Positions 1-12,440 of a stretch of DNA of 64,000 nt are shown in pieces. Location of the stretch: NCBI GenBank assembly GCA_012861695.1, contig JAAOOA010000002.1, positions 24,048,398 through 24,112,397 on the forward strand, read 5' to 3'. The position numbers and the translations under genes are program-made. Positions within the stretch are counted from its first letter, which is position 1, and the number at the start of each line of letters is the position of its first letter. This DNA is from Trematomus loennbergii (taxonomy: Eukaryota > Chordata > Actinopteri > Perciformes > Nototheniidae). The notes below the pieces were generated by a model. The model had not been told where the DNA came from and made no database searches. It worked only from the letters and a program-made list of their open reading frames with translations.

Positions 1-570
1 GAGACAAAATTGTTAGGTATAACCCTGGATCATAAATTATCTTGGTCTAAACAAATTGATAATGTTGTATGTACAATGGGAAGGGGTGTGTCACTTGTAA
101 AAAGAATTGTAAAATATTAGCCAATGGATGTCAGAACACAAGTTTTGGATGCTTTGGTTCTGTCGCAGCTTGATTATTGTTTGGTTATATGGTCTAGTGC
201 TGCTGAAAAAGATTTAAACAAACTACAAGTAGCACAAAATAAGGCAGCACGATGTGAACTGCAGTGCTCCTACAGAACCAGAGTCACTGAAATGCTGGAG
301 ACACTGAAATGGTTAACTGTCAGACAGAGGTCAACTTATATTTAGTCAGAAATATTACAGTGACTCACTCACCACATATATTATCACAAAGGTTTATAGC
401 GCAATATGCTCAACATAACTATCAAACACGACATACAATAGAAGGAAGGTTTGTATTACCCAAATCTAAATCAAATATGGGACAGAAAACAGTCATGTAC
501 AGAGCCATGGTCAGCTGGAACTCTTCACATCATTCAGGAAAATTCTCAACTACATTTCAAAAGGTTGCTA
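1..570 (+). mobile_element. Decayed non-LTR retrotransposon, C-terminal end of the reverse transcriptase ORF
   Basis: Frame 1 from the first base reads LLGITLDHKLSWSKQID, then hits an in-frame stop at 118-120. It resumes with LSQLDYCLVIWSSAAEKDL and AQNKAAR, and continues in another frame after about 345 with YQTRHTIEGRFVLPKS and YRAMVSWNS. This order (LGI.LD..L.W, LDYC..VW, Q..AAR, then a Y.TR and W.S block) is the usual end of the reverse transcriptase ORF in fish LINEs of the L2/Rex1/CR1 type. One stop and at least one frameshift make it a dead fragment. Its 5' part lies outside the window. The clade is my inference. Confidence 0.8.
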
Positions 571-2390
571 AAAAATTATTTAAGTATTATAAAGTAAATT
601 TGAACTGTGCCTGTGGCTATGTATGCATATATTATTATGTACACTTATTTGTATTGACTTTTGTTTGGGCTTGGGATGGTGATCATTGAATGACCATTTT
701 AGTTTTCACTTCATACAGCACTGTAAATTGCATGAAATTATGAGCTGTTTTATTTCCAAATTTTTGGCGGAAATCGCGCTCCATTTAAGGCGGGGCCTCG
801 CATATGACGCACACCTGCACACCTGTTAGCCTGTTCCACAATTCTTCGTTTTCCGAGGCTAGGAAGGATTCTTGCCTCGCTTCTGAAACAAGTGACTCGG
901 AAGACATGTGCTACCAAGCAAGCGTCCTCGACATTGGGAAACACCCCCTTTACTTCCTGTCTTTTTGTGCTTTCCCTCCAGCTTTGATTACTTTCATCTG
1001 TTCCTTATTAGTCCTGCAGTCACCTGACTTCCTGCTCACCTGTTCTCACTTTTCCAATCAGTCATTCACTACACGTACCAGCCATGTTCCTTTGCTGGTT
1101 TGTCTCTTCTGTTTTAGTGAGCTTTTCAAACTTTTTTCATAGTATATTCTTCTGTTTTTTTCAGACCTATTTTGTATACTTAGATCTTGACTGATTCTCT
1201 GGACTGACCTCCCTGGATACCCTTGTTAGTAAGTAATAACTTTTCATTCTGCCTGCTTTGTGTTTTTTCAAGTCTTGCACTTGAATCCACTGACTGTGCT
1301 CACTAACTGTGATAAAATCACAAAATCTGAGGAGTGTGAAGAAGAAATGTGTTTTATTTAAAATATGTTAAGTGGTCCTCCGAAGACTTTGTAGTAGCAT
1401 CAAAGGTTTCAAGAGGTTAGAAAACATTTTCAGAACTAATCCTTTTCCCTAGTCATTTAATAGATAATTAGATGTATTGAGTTAAACATGTGAGTTAAAA
1501 TTGGACAGTGGAGCAACAAAACAAAGTCAAAAGAATAAATGATCTGCAACAACACGCATCATAACTTTAGAAAACGGAATATTTAAATAATAATCAGATC
1601 ATTATCAGTTGGGAAATGACGCGGCTGCTAAGACTCAACATCAATTCATAAACACTCATGCATTCATACTGCTCTTTATCAGTCAACAGGGATTTAAATG
1701 TAAAGGTTTATCCAATTCATATTTAACAGTCTTACACTGAGTTTCTTTCTCCAGAGGGACATGGATTAGTTTAGCTTCTCCCGTGTGATTGTAGGTGAAA
1801 GAAAAAACGACAGCTGAGTCAATTGGAGAAGTGAGTTTCAATTACGGGTGACTGCAGAGCAACTAAATGGTGCGAGACCTATTTGAGCAAAATAGCTTAA
1901 CCTAAAAACACTGTGAATACAATGCATAAATAAGTTCTGTAAGTATAACCAATAGTAATTGAAAAAAATGTAATTTTAATAAATAAGAGTTCAGTTTATT
2001 GACATTGTTTATAATATAAAATAGTTTAATAAATGCCAGCTGCATGCTTTATTGAAGAGATTAATACATGTGTATATATAAAGTTAAAAAAATATGTCCC
2101 AGCTGTACGGAAAAAACGGAGAACAACGTTGTTTGCATTCTCTTCAGGAACATCCCTGTTTATTCTGTATTAGATCACTTGGCAATGTTATCCTATTTAA
2201 AGATAGTGGGGCATTTATCTTAACTAATGAAGATATACAAGTAGATTAAACGCAATATAGGAGTGTTTGGTTAAGGATTAGACATGCTAATACTCTTTTT
2301 GGTATACATGTCTGGCTAGGCTTCTCTTGGTCTTGTCTATACGCTTTATAATAAACATAATTTGAATGCATTAGATACTGTTTGTAGCAC
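571..2390. other. Intergenic or intronic AT-rich DNA with no gene seen
   Basis: No exon with coding-like composition is visible on either strand. Positions 800-1290 are richer in pyrimidines and resemble the tail of a degraded retroelement (CACCTG and CCTGCC blocks), but I could not fix ends or target duplications. If the unc119 exon at 7696-7816 is read correctly, this stretch is part of that gene's first intron. Confidence 0.4.
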
Positions 2391-3552
2391 TTAAGCCCCC
2401 GGTACCGGGGGCATGACGCAACATCTTGCAAGAAACAGCATCTGAGGGCTTCTTAAGATTTAGTAAACTATGAATGTGTCATACCCACTTAACGGGAAGA
2501 AACTCAGCTATCGGACAATATTAACAATTTTTTGCTAAAGGAAACACAAGGGTAATAACAAAGGCTCGGAATTAGCCCTGAGTGAAAAAATGCTGATGCA
2601 TTTAGCACAGAACTAAATACCCTAAAATACCCTTATTACTTATCGGATCTGCACAAACAAGATATCGATTAGCAAACTGAGATTCCACAGATTCCACATA
2701 AGTATCATCACTGAGCAATCAACTAGCGACAGGGGAAGCGAACCCAGACATCACACCACATAGCTTTAGGGAGCAAACACGGGAGAAATGTCTTACCTTT
2801 TGCTGTTTCTGATCAAAAGTTGTGTTCAATGGCATTAAAACGGTAAAAACGCTGCTGAAGGTTAATCCATAGGTTAATCCAATGTGTCTGAAATGATTAC
2901 TGATAATCCATCCTCATATTTATGTCAATAACGGAGTTTTCATATATAGCTGCTATGATAGCTACTAGAGTGTATGACAGCTTCCTGTTTTGGGAATTCT
3001 GGCTACGCATCACTCATTCACCAATGGCTAATGTTTAGATGGATTTTAGGAACTTCCCCTCGATTCTATTGGCTCTAACGGTTAAAAAGAGATGTCAATC
3101 ATCAAAATCGACCGAGGGGGGCCAGAGATATTGAAAATCCACCCAAATGACCCCAGAAGTGTTTTTTTTGTTGCTAAACCTCTCTAAAAAGGTCAAATGT
3201 CACTTGATTTGCATCAATCTTGATACAGGGTACTTATTATATGTTATAGTTTGGATTCCTAAAGCTTTTAGTCTACTATCCCGTCATTCAAGGGTGGTTT
3301 TAACTATAAGTAATGTTTTTGTTTTGGACGGACACTATAATTTACGTTTTTTTACTATGTTCAATCTGAATTTATTTAAAAATAAAAAAATTCAATATTG
3401 ATTCTGACTCTTCTACATCCAACTCACAGGTTTATCATTGCTTTGAGAAAAAAGATTATTAATTTACCCCTTTTTAGAAGTGAAGTTATAGTAATTTGTT
3501 CTGGGAATGTCATTTTCGAGCCTGAGGCCTGAAAAACAGGCTTGGGGCTTAA
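2391..3552. mobile_element. Possible TTAA-flanked (piggyBac-type) non-autonomous element
   Basis: The left end is TTAA followed by an 18-bp perfect palindrome, GCCCCCGGTACCGGGGGC (2395-2412). The right end, read on the other strand from 3552, is TTAAGCCCC followed by a second hairpin, GCCTGTTTTTCAGGC. Both ends therefore start TTAAGCCCC and carry a palindrome just inside. TTAA target duplication is the hallmark of piggyBac elements. The interior (about 1.15 kb) has no transposase. The matching terminal stretch is short, so the boundaries are tentative. Confidence 0.4.
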
Positions 3553-3686
3553 CTGGTTTTAAGTATGTCCGTTTTAAGCACTCGTAAGTATTCAGAATGC
3601 TTTACAACCACTATTTAAAGCATTTAATTGATTTTGACCTATAACTTGCTTGTTATGCATTACATCTTACTTTTGTATTACTTCAC

Positions 3687-4076
3687 TTAAAGGTGGGGTA
3701 GGTAATTTTGGAGAAACCAGCTCGAGTGTGCTAGAATTTGAAAATACAAAGCCGGAAAAAATCTGCCACTTCCTTACAGAGCCCCTCTTCCAACACACAC
3801 GAACGCGCACATGACCAATGAGGGCACGAGATAAGTTTGTGCACAGATGGAAGGCTGACAGGCAGGTAGGCCATCCAGTTATTTTAGCCGGGCCGGCTAA
3901 AATGATTGGTCGTGCTTTTTACAGTACTACGGCTTCCACAGATGAAATTTTTTAATGGATTTTTTGTCAAAGCACTTAAGATATTCATTGCTATCGGGAT
4001 GTTAAGAGCATTCCATGGAATATAACAAAAGGTGTATCTCGAGCCGGTTTCTCAAATTTACCTACCCCACCTTTAA
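3687..4076. mobile_element. MITE with about 39-bp terminal inverted repeats and TTAA ends
   Basis: The left end TTAAAGGTGGGGTAGGTAA (3688 onward) continues through GAGAAACC.GCTCGAG. The sequence ending at 4076 is its reverse complement with a few mismatches (CTCGAGCCGGTTTCTC then TTACCTACCCCACCTTTAA). Each end carries TTAA, fitting a TTAA-specific duplication. The element is about 390 bp and has no ORF, so it must have moved with help from another transposase. The inverted repeats are seen directly; the superfamily is inferred. Confidence 0.75.
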
Positions 4077-7000
4077 TTTATAACAATATAACCAGGATTA
4101 AGAAGCATTAATAATAATTTCTTTCAACTGTTGGAATTATAATACACTATGATCACTGCACAGAAAATGTTAGTGTGACAATTATGAAGTATTATGGTAC
4201 TCTTATAAGTATTATTAAAAAATCGGATAAGCAAAGTGTGAGCAAAGTGCTTCAGGCACAAATATGAGCACCAGCCAGTAATCGGTGAGTTTTTGGTATT
4301 GATCAATAAGTGTATTCAACACTATGGGAAAGTACAACCTTACATTATACAACTAAACATGATGACACTTCTAATGTAGAGTTCAAATGTTCCTGACTCT
4401 GGCAACAAGCGCCTGATTCAAAGACTAGAAGAAAGCAAGAATTAAACACAGTTTGTGGGATCGCGTTGATTACTGATGTGGATGAAACGAGCCGACTCTC
4501 CATGTCAAATCATTATGAAAGAGTAACCTTGTGACAGCTGTGCATGCGAGATTAAGAACCGGCTGCACCAATCAATTTTAATTAAAGCCGTATCCATTGT
4601 GTTGGCAGACATCACAGAGGGGAAATCCCGCCTGACGCAGATAAAGCACTGCTCTGTGTCCCAGACTTATTAAGGCCAAACAATTGATTACCCATTTGTG
4701 TAAAAGGAGTAAATCATTTGGATGAGGCATAATAAAACACAATTATTTTAGTAAAAAATGCCCACAGTACAATAAATCATCTAATGTTTTTTTCTAATTT
4801 GATATTCACACATTATTATGGTTAATAAATTGTAATGGGCTCTAGCAAGACACCAAAACACTTTTTTAACAATTGTCAAACTTTAACCTAGGAATTGGCA
4901 GCATTCAAACTTCTCTCAAGCTTTTTTCAATTATTCTCTACATGTTTGCAACTGAGATCAACACAATAAATGCCTTTGACATTGTGAACCATTATCTTTA
5001 GACATCAGGAATTGCACCCAGTCACATTCGGTCAGTCTGAACAGATTTAAACACAAATGCCATGACAGCTCAACCTTTTCATCTGCAGTCTTTTGCTTTT
5101 TTCCTGCATTAAAGGATAGGTTTGCAATTATTCAAGTCTTTTGAAAAAGAAAACAAGCCTGTTGTAATTATTCCTCCTGTTCATAATATAAATAAGTTAT
5201 CCCTCTCTAAATCACCATGTAAGTAAAGGGGGCAACTTCACTGATCAGGGCTCCTAATGTTGTTGTATTCTGTATCTATTTCCAGAGTTTTACAATCCTG
5301 CCTGAGTATTGTAAACCTGTCTTGAACTTTTAAACACATTAATCTGTTATTCAAACGGGACTTCCTGGATCGGATTTCAATATCTGATAGGTTACTTTAA
5401 AAAAAAAAAAAACACGTTCCCACAAACAGACCCCTGTGTCTTTTAACTGTTTGGCTGTTTAATGGTTAACCCATAACAATTATTTGTGTAACATTTATTT
5501 TGTAACGGCAGTATTTCTATTTTTGTCTGCCGGCCTTCATATCATCATAAATCATCCCTCATGTAAACAGTAAACTGATAATGTGCCATTTTTCATATCA
5601 CTGCAGCGCTTCTCTGCCGCCTCGATTATATTTCTTCTCTCCGCCTGTGTGACAATGAGGCGCTGTGCCTCGCTTATCAGCTCTGAACCAGTGTGACAGA
5701 CTGGAGCTGGGCTGCCCCAAAATGGTGGCATTTACCTCCCAAAAGCACTACTGAAAAAGGCATTTTGTTGGCAGGGTCAGGCGTTTTCTGATTCCCTCTT
5801 TCACAACTGCAAATTTATTTTTCTCTTGCAGCAGAAAATGATTGAATTGTGCGGCACACAATGCTTCTCTCTGAGGTATGGTCTGTCGTTTAAAATGATT
5901 GGGCCTTGGGGAGACATTTCTGTGCTCTCATCACTAAACAGGAAACAAGGAAGCATCGGTTCATTTGTATAAACCAAGCATTAGTTGTGGTTCAGCAACT
6001 AACACATATCATATATTTCTATTAGAGTTTGCAGCCGTGGTAAGCCTGTAAATTAATGGTTCATTAATTACCTGGGGTACATCACGTCAGGCTGTGTTAA
6101 AGCACTCCTAACATAATCCAGATTACTTGGATGAAGTGGGGAGTGGAGATTACTGCACCACCATGAGTGATTTACGTATAATTGCACTGACGGAGCCCTA
6201 GTGCTGCTTTTCCACTAAGGGTCCACCAAATGAAAACATAGGAGAGGGTAAGAGAGTTGGTGTGACATTTTGTGTTTTTTCAGGGGGATTGGTTTGGACT
6301 AAGCAAATGAATCAATGAAAATGTTCCTTTTTAGAAAACAAGAATTTATTATCAACTAATATTTGTTTCCTTTTTGTAGTCAGACGTAATGCAGGTTTCC
6401 AAGTTGCCGTTTACATTTGTATCGATCCAAAATGTCCTCACAGCATCATTTTGTCCTATCAAACATTAAACGTATGAATTCTTGAGTTATGGTCAAAAAA
6501 ATGTGTAAGGTCACACTGACTTAACCTTTGACCCCTGAATTTCAATAAATGCATCCTAATTCTAAGTGTATATTTGTGCCAAATGCATAGAAATCCTGTT
6601 CAAGTGTTAGCTCACATTCACTGACAAAGCCCCAAAATGGTTTGTCCTTGGGTTGAGTTTTTTTGTTTATTTGTCGAACCAATATTAAGGCTGAGAAAGA
6701 ACGTACATGCTCCTCATTAGACTTCTGGACTCCACTAGTCACATTTCTTTCTTCAAATCTCTGGAATCTGTAGTTTCTTTTAAGCCACCTGTGCAAACTG
6801 AACCTAAACCTGTGCTTCTTTCACATTTCAATAGGTTTGGTCAGTCTCACTGTCAGCCTCAATCAAAACAGCAACACCTTGGTAAACAATAGAAACATAA
6901 ATAAAGCAGTAGTGCAGTATCATGAAATACAAGTTTAAAGTTTGTGAAACTTCTCTCCTATCACCTCACTCTGCTTATAATGGCGCTTGAAACCAGGCCT

Positions 7001-7690
7001 TCTCATATCATTAAGCAGCCGAGCGTGTCCTGTTGCCATGATAATCTGGAACAGTTTCCATAATATGTTAAACAACAGGCTGATATGTTATTTTGTCATA
7101 CTTATTCAAGCTTACTACTGTCAATGTCAAGCTATATGTATAACTACTGGATCACATCCCTGGCCACCTGTTCCCTCAGAGCCACAGGTGTCTAAGGTAA
7201 GGATGTAGTAAACAGCAGATTTATTTTTTTACAGCAGGATTAAAGTAGCAAACCAGGAAGTACATACAGTCCCCTTCTCTCTCGTGCCTTTACACTCAGA
7301 CAGGTGCAAAGGCATACAATCACACAAACGGTAGTAACATAAGTAAAATCAACATGCTGCTTATTAAAGAACCAATTATAATAAATAAATGATATACTAA
7401 CTGTCCTTGGGTAGGACATAAAACCTGTAACACACATCGGTTATAGGGGATACATCTTATTTACGGCTGAAAGACACAGTGAGCTCCTTTCAGACTGTCG
7501 CTGTCCATGGTATAGTTCTTCGACAAAGCCAATAACAAGAGTGCATGAACACGGGGAGCATATTTAACATTAAATAGCCTAAGGAAAGACACAATGAACA
7601 AGGAAGCAGCAGCAGATGGGTTGCACTAATCTCCTCTAACTGTGCGGCTTCAACTACTCTTTCCATCGTGCCAATTACACTCGCAGGTTA
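4077..7690. other. Noncoding DNA with candidate conserved elements, probably unc119 intron 1
   Basis: No coding exon was found. In particular, I looked on the minus strand for the next unc119 exon and did not see it. Two blocks look unlike ordinary intron. Positions 4440-4760 are rich in homeodomain-type sites (TTTTAATTAAAG at 4577-4588, CAATTGATTACCC at 4681-4693). Positions 5800-6170 hold several ATGATTG, ATTAATTA and TAATCC motifs, including TAATCCAGATTA near 6115. They may be regulatory; no alignment was possible. Confidence 0.4.
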
Positions 7691-7695
7691 CTTAC

Positions 7696-7816
7696 TCTTG
7701 GTGATCTTCTGTAGCCCAAGCACATCATCGGGCGATATTACGGTATTTCCGCGCAATTCTTCTTCAGTTCTCAACGGGATCCCCATGTCTGCGTTGCAGC
7801 CTTGCTGCACTTTCAT
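7696..7816 (-). CDS. unc119: unc119 lipid-binding chaperone, first coding exon only (partial)
   Basis: On the minus strand an ATG at 7816-7814 opens 40 codons starting MKVQQGCNADMG and ending ISPDDVLGLQKITK. A donor follows directly (A|GTAAGT, exon end 7696, phase 1). UNC119 proteins begin MKV and have a variable N-terminal region, followed by (I)GPEDVLGLQRIT just before the beta-sandwich that starts DYLCSPE. The motif match and the exon break at that point make the call. UNC119 binds myristoylated or acylated N termini, such as transducin alpha, and delivers them to cilia and photoreceptor outer segments. The remaining exons, with the whole lipid-binding fold, are not in this window, so intron 1 is longer than 7.6 kb. 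Which teleost paralogue this is cannot be told from 40 residues. Confidence 0.8.
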
Positions 7817-8200
7817 GTCCAGCAGAAGAGGGCTGATCGGTGCTCGACCTGAGAGGAGCTGAGGCTTTCTGGTGCTCTCGGCGTCGTCGCCGCAGGAGCA
7901 GATTTACTTGCGTCGCAGCCTTTGGATAATTCACGTACAGCAAACTGTGCCGCTACAAGAATAACTCATTCTCCGTGCCTCCTCCCCTTCTCGATCCGGT
8001 AAAAGATAAAAATCAGCCCTTAGCTCCCTCCCCTCCCGCGCTCAAGGCTCATCGGTCCTCTCACAAGCTATTTAATCCAAATCCTGTGGCTTTAAACCGA
8101 GCAGTAGTGCGTGGCTGACAGTCTGCGCGCCTCGTCATCTGCCCATACAGCAGTGCGTGCATGGCTGCTCTACTCAGAAAGAGTAACTGATTACTCTGTA
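7817..8200 (-). promoter_or_regulatory. GC-rich promoter and 5'UTR region of unc119
   Basis: The stretch just upstream of the unc119 start, on the minus strand, is clearly richer in G, C and CpG than its surroundings (GGCGTCGTCGCCGCAGG and GTCTGCGCGCCTCGTC on the plus strand). No TATA box stands out. A short upstream ORF (ATGAGTTATTCTTGTAG) lies in the leader. This fits a TATA-less CpG-type promoter; the transcription start is not defined. Confidence 0.45.
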
Positions 8201-8989
8201 AGATGAGCTCACACATCCGGGTAAGCAAACACTCACAGGTGTCAGAAATAACATCTTGGAGTTATATTTAGTTGAGGTGAGCTGTTACTACTGTGTGAAA
8301 ATAGGGGGTTGCTAAATCAGCATGTAGGCCTGTGAACAACACTGTCTGCTCTTCTTTAGTGTGATAAGTGAATGGTTCTGTATTTTAGCTTCCCTAAAAC
8401 AAACCATCTTTCTCAAGTTTGGCCCTATACTGTAGCACTATTTTTCCCTCGATAGGAAAGGAATCATCAGTCCTTTTTATTTTATTCAACTATTTAATGT
8501 TCATCCTTTTTTGGCCACCTGAAGGGCAGAATAACTTCAACATTATTCATGTTCCTATTACCCAATGCAACTTTATTTATATACAGTAGCACTTCTAAAA
8601 ACAACATAGTTGACCAAATTGCTTTACATCAATAAATATATAATGTTATTATGCTCACAATAAATCCCAATCATTAGACACTAAACTACATTTGTATGTT
8701 TTGGAGTTCCTTGGCCCTGTTTTATACCAATTCCTGAAGGTAATACCTCTTTAGCTGCTGTATACCCCAGCTTACTTTGTCTACATTTTTTTAATCATAG
8801 GCTACAGCTATCGGAAACAATGAGAGTGGTGTTAAGTTTATAAGCATTTCACACTCTTTATAGCTGAGAGAGATTGCAGAGTTGGGTGATAATTCCCTTT
8901 AAACATATTAACACACACTTATTGCTTTAATACGTTGTTAATACAATATAAAAAAGCAAGGAAACAAAGTCTTTCAGCTTTATAATATC
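8201..8989. other. Intergenic DNA between unc119 and the beta-B1-like crystallin
   Basis: AT-rich DNA with no gene, terminal inverted repeat or RNA gene that I can see. The two flanking genes both point left, so this is the space between the crystallin 3' end and the unc119 promoter. Confidence 0.4.
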
Positions 8990-8995
8990 TTTATT
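8990..8995 (-). terminator. Candidate polyadenylation signal for the beta-B1-like crystallin
   Basis: AATAAA on the minus strand, about 710 bases past the stop codon at 9706-9708. It is the first canonical hexamer I found downstream. Crystallin 3'UTRs are often shorter, so a variant signal nearer the stop is possible. Confidence 0.35.
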
Positions 8996-9705
8996 TCATT
9001 GTTTCTTCATTGGAAAGTTGCTTTCCAGATGCCAGCATCCCTGAGAAAGTGTAAAATGTGAATCTTCTGGATAGCCCCATCCATGAGCTGGAACAGGCCG
9101 GCCAAAAGATATTCACATCTGCAAAACACAACCCTGCACAGCCACCTTTTCTCTTGGAAAATCACAGGCTGGCCAGTGCCCTCTTCAGCGAAGTGAGCCT
9201 TTTGCTTTGTGATGAGGAGATAGTGCCTGTGTCTGCTGGGTGAACCTACTGCAGCTGTCCATGGTAGTACTTTGTGAAGAGTTATGTGATCGTTTATCCC
9301 TTTACTCTCTAAAATCTGTGGATCCCAGATAGAGGAAAAACGCTTCGGCGAACAGGCTTATTGGCATCATGTCAGCTAGAAACACATAGGCGAGTAAATA
9401 AAAATAAAATAAAAGGGTTAACTAATAAAAGCTATTAACTAATCCCCATAACCCCCTTTCATTATCTTGAGGTCTGTAGACAGAGAGCATTGCTACCATT
9501 TTTACCGGTGTTACAGACTCTGGAAGTCAGTCACAATCAGAATCATTCACGATGCCACATACTTCCAAATCCTACCAGTAAAAACATAACAATATTCAAA
9601 AGCCATTAGCTTTTGGGGCTAGGTGGCTGTTGAAGAATTTCCAAGGGGATGGTTTGCAGCATGCCGACCCCTCTGCTATCCCCCCACAGTCTGCTGGACT
9701 CCTGT

Positions 9706-11311
9706 CTATGCGTTCATCTCGAAGCAGCCCCTGCGGTGCGTCTGCATGTCCCTCACCCTGCGGATGGACTGGATCTGGGGCTGTTGGGCTCCCCACTCAT
9801 TCCAGTGCTTCATAGGTCCCATCTCAAACACATACTGGTATCCACGGTAGCCAGGGTACTGGTAGCCCACCCAGCTGTGGGGGAAGGCAGAGAGAAACAC
9901 TTAGGACACAAAAAGCTCTGTTGACTTCAATTCAGATGAGCTTTATTACAAAAATGGTTAAGTTAGGTTATTGCCAAAGCTAACATGCGGTCAAATTGTA
10001 ATTTTAAAAATGGCAACTTCTACTACATGCTTTTATACTTTATTCATTCCAGATTGTAAAATGCTTTGCTACATCTAATCTAATCCAAACATTTACTACA
10101 AAGCTTGTAGCTACTCATGGCAACAGTCAAGATACTTTGCAGCTAACATTGTTCATTGATTTCTCTCCCCACAGGATATAAATGGTTTATTCATTCAATT
10201 ACAAATGTTCTGGCAGTACAATAAGATGAGAGATTCTGTTTTTTCTGTTTGCTCTACTTTTGTTGGCCAAAGGCTGTTTTAGTTTTAAATTTTACTCAGA
10301 AATGACTTACGTTCCACCGGAGACCTGAATGCTGGCAACGCGATCCTGGAAGCCGTAAGACCACAGGCTGGGAATATCCTCATCGCACACCTCCATCTTA
10401 CGACCCTCGAAGTTGGGGCACTCGTACAGGCAGATCTTGTGGTCCTGGGGATCCTGTAAGACACACGCATCACTTTTAAATCAGTAACTGTTGACAACTT
10501 TTCTTACAGATCCTGGTGCAGCTGTTTGTCCTAGATTTTAGCCGATAAAGAGATTTTAAAACACAAATGCAGTCAAAAAAGTACAGTTACTGTATTGTTG
10601 ATTTAGAAAGGAATTTTTTTTTGGAAGGCCAGAAATCTTTTTACTCTAAACATTATCATATTGAGAGTGGAAAGCAAAAATACACGCAGTGGATTAAATC
10701 TATAAATACAATAACTGCATCCATAACACATATTTTTCTTTGTGCCATTACACAATGTATAAGAGATGCAAAATAAGCTGATTCTGACTCACCATCCTGA
10801 CGGGCCTGATGGACATGAAGCGGTCGCACCTGTAGCTGTTGGACCAGGTGTTCCAGCGGGGGTACTCTCCCTTCTCCAGCATGAACATCTCACCAGTCAT
10901 GTTCTGCTGCTCATAACCCACCCAACTGCATGGATAGATACATGGATACAAATGTTACTTAGGGAAAAGAGTTACAGGGCTGTAACACTTATTTTGATGG
11001 CCATTGTGGTCCCTTACGGTCCATTCTCCACCCTGATGGAGCCGATCCTCTCGAAACCCTTCTCCATCAGGTTGCGGTTCTCTGCGAGCAGATCCATCCT
11101 ACGGCCTTGGAAGTTCTCAAACTCATAGAGGTAAACCTGAAAGGCAAATAAAAGCTCAATGTGTTTATTTCTGAAGTTAAAATGTTTTCAGTGTTTAATT
11201 TTAGGCTTAGTTTTTAAGTCAATTATAAACAAGCAGTAGAGGTACCTTGTGATTGTGCAGACCAATGGCAGAGTGGCTGCCAATGCTGCCCTGAGCACCT
11301 GAGTGAGACAT
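9706..11311 (-). CDS. crybb1l: Beta-crystallin B1-like, lens structural protein
   Basis: Coding exons on the minus strand are 11311-11246, 11136-11018, 10925-10793, 10453-10311 and 9874-9706, giving 209 residues. Internal exon lengths of 119, 133 and 143 bases are the classic beta-B pattern, and every junction is GT-AG in phase. The four exons after the short N-terminal arm ([13 protein letters not shown]) each encode one Greek-key motif: [54 protein letters not shown] and [17 protein letters not shown]. The end, [21 protein letters not shown], is beta-B type with a short C-terminal arm ([12 protein letters not shown]). The arm is shorter than in mammalian beta-B1, hence the 'like'. The product is a soluble oligomeric protein of lens fibre cells. 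The exact zebrafish-style paralogue number is uncertain. Confidence 0.9.
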
Positions 11312-11319
11312 GATCGGAT
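11246..11319 (-). other. Exon 2 of the beta-B1-like crystallin (start-codon exon)
   Basis: The acceptor TTTAG lies just above 11319. The exon holds 8 untranslated bases, the ATG at 11311-11309 and 22 codons, then donor GTACCT. A separate untranslated first exon is normal for beta-crystallin genes. Confidence 0.75.
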
Positions 11320-12397
11320 CTAAAGAGAGAAACACAAAGTCAGTGAGACATTTTCACATATCACTGTGGGGCTTGAAGAGGGGAATTATTGTTTCTGAAC
11401 TGCTGGAATAATTTTAGATGCCCAAGCCATTATTCATTCATCCACTATTTTCGCCTCAGGGATTAAAAAAAGAACACTTTGTTTCTTGAACAGCAAATGT
11501 CAACACAGTATCTCTTCTGTTAACATTCACATAACATCAGAAAAAAATAGATCTCTACATTTGCCGTTATTGTGTAAAAGCTTTACTGTTAACTGGCTAT
11601 TATTTTATGCCCTCAAGAACTGGCTGACTGTTCTTTCTGGTGAAGGTTCACCAGGCTGAAAAGCAGCGTTTGACTGCCCTCTGTGGTTGAGAGACTGTTT
11701 CACCCCTAACCCTAATCAGAATTACTGACGGGTGTAGCTGAATAAGCACCTGTAACCCCACCCAACTATGATGTCATGGTGCACTGACAGACTCCAGAGT
11801 AACTATCACTTCAAGTAAAACAAATTGTGTTTTAAGTTGCTCTTTAAGGGTAAAACATTTCTAATAATAAATATATATATTTCTTTATCGTCTATACTAT
11901 ATTTAAACATTAACCCTTGAGGCATTTCAATCCATTTAAATATGAGAAGCAAAATGGAGAAAAAGTAAGCAGATTTGCAACACTTGTAAAACCATATCGT
12001 TTTTAAGTATAAATGAACTTGTTTAAATGATTAGCTTACTCAAATCCATCCCAAAATCCATTTTGTAAGCAGCATAGTTTAATCTGATTCTTCCCTTTTA
12101 AAGCGGTGTTTCCTCTGTATGGAACGTCAAACCTGCCATAATCACATTTTTATTTCAGAAATAAGGAAAGCAGCCCCTTGTCTTTCTCATCCATTTAAGC
12201 TTAGGATGACCAACTGAACCAAGCAATCAAAGCAACACTACACAATAAAATCATACCCTGCTGCGTTTTATGCCAATATACTATCTAATAAGTCAAAGTT
12301 AAGTGTGGGCAGTCAGGAAACCCCAATATGCTACTCACTCGCGAACAAAATACCACCAGTTATTTAAAAGTTAGAAAACGTTAGAGTGAAAACTTAC

Positions 12398-12440
12398 AGT
12401 TACAATTGCAGGTTCAACGGACCGACCTTGGAGTAAATTG
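12398..12440 (-). other. Predicted noncoding exon 1 of the beta-B1-like crystallin
   Basis: On the minus strand a consensus donor (ACT|GTAAGT) ends an exon at 12398. The start near 12440 is placed about 30 bases below the TATA box at 12467-12475. The length, about 43 bases, matches the short untranslated first exon usual in beta-crystallin genes. The intron to exon 2 is about 1.1 kb. Confidence 0.6.

Noticed and set aside
9058..9243. A 61-residue plus-strand frame downstream of the beta-B1-like gene
   Set aside because: No family resemblance or splice signals; it lies in the probable crystallin 3'UTR, antisense.
9596..9924. Overlapping plus-strand frames across the crystallin last exon
   Set aside because: They are shadows of the real minus-strand exon 9874-9706, which alone gives the crystallin motif.
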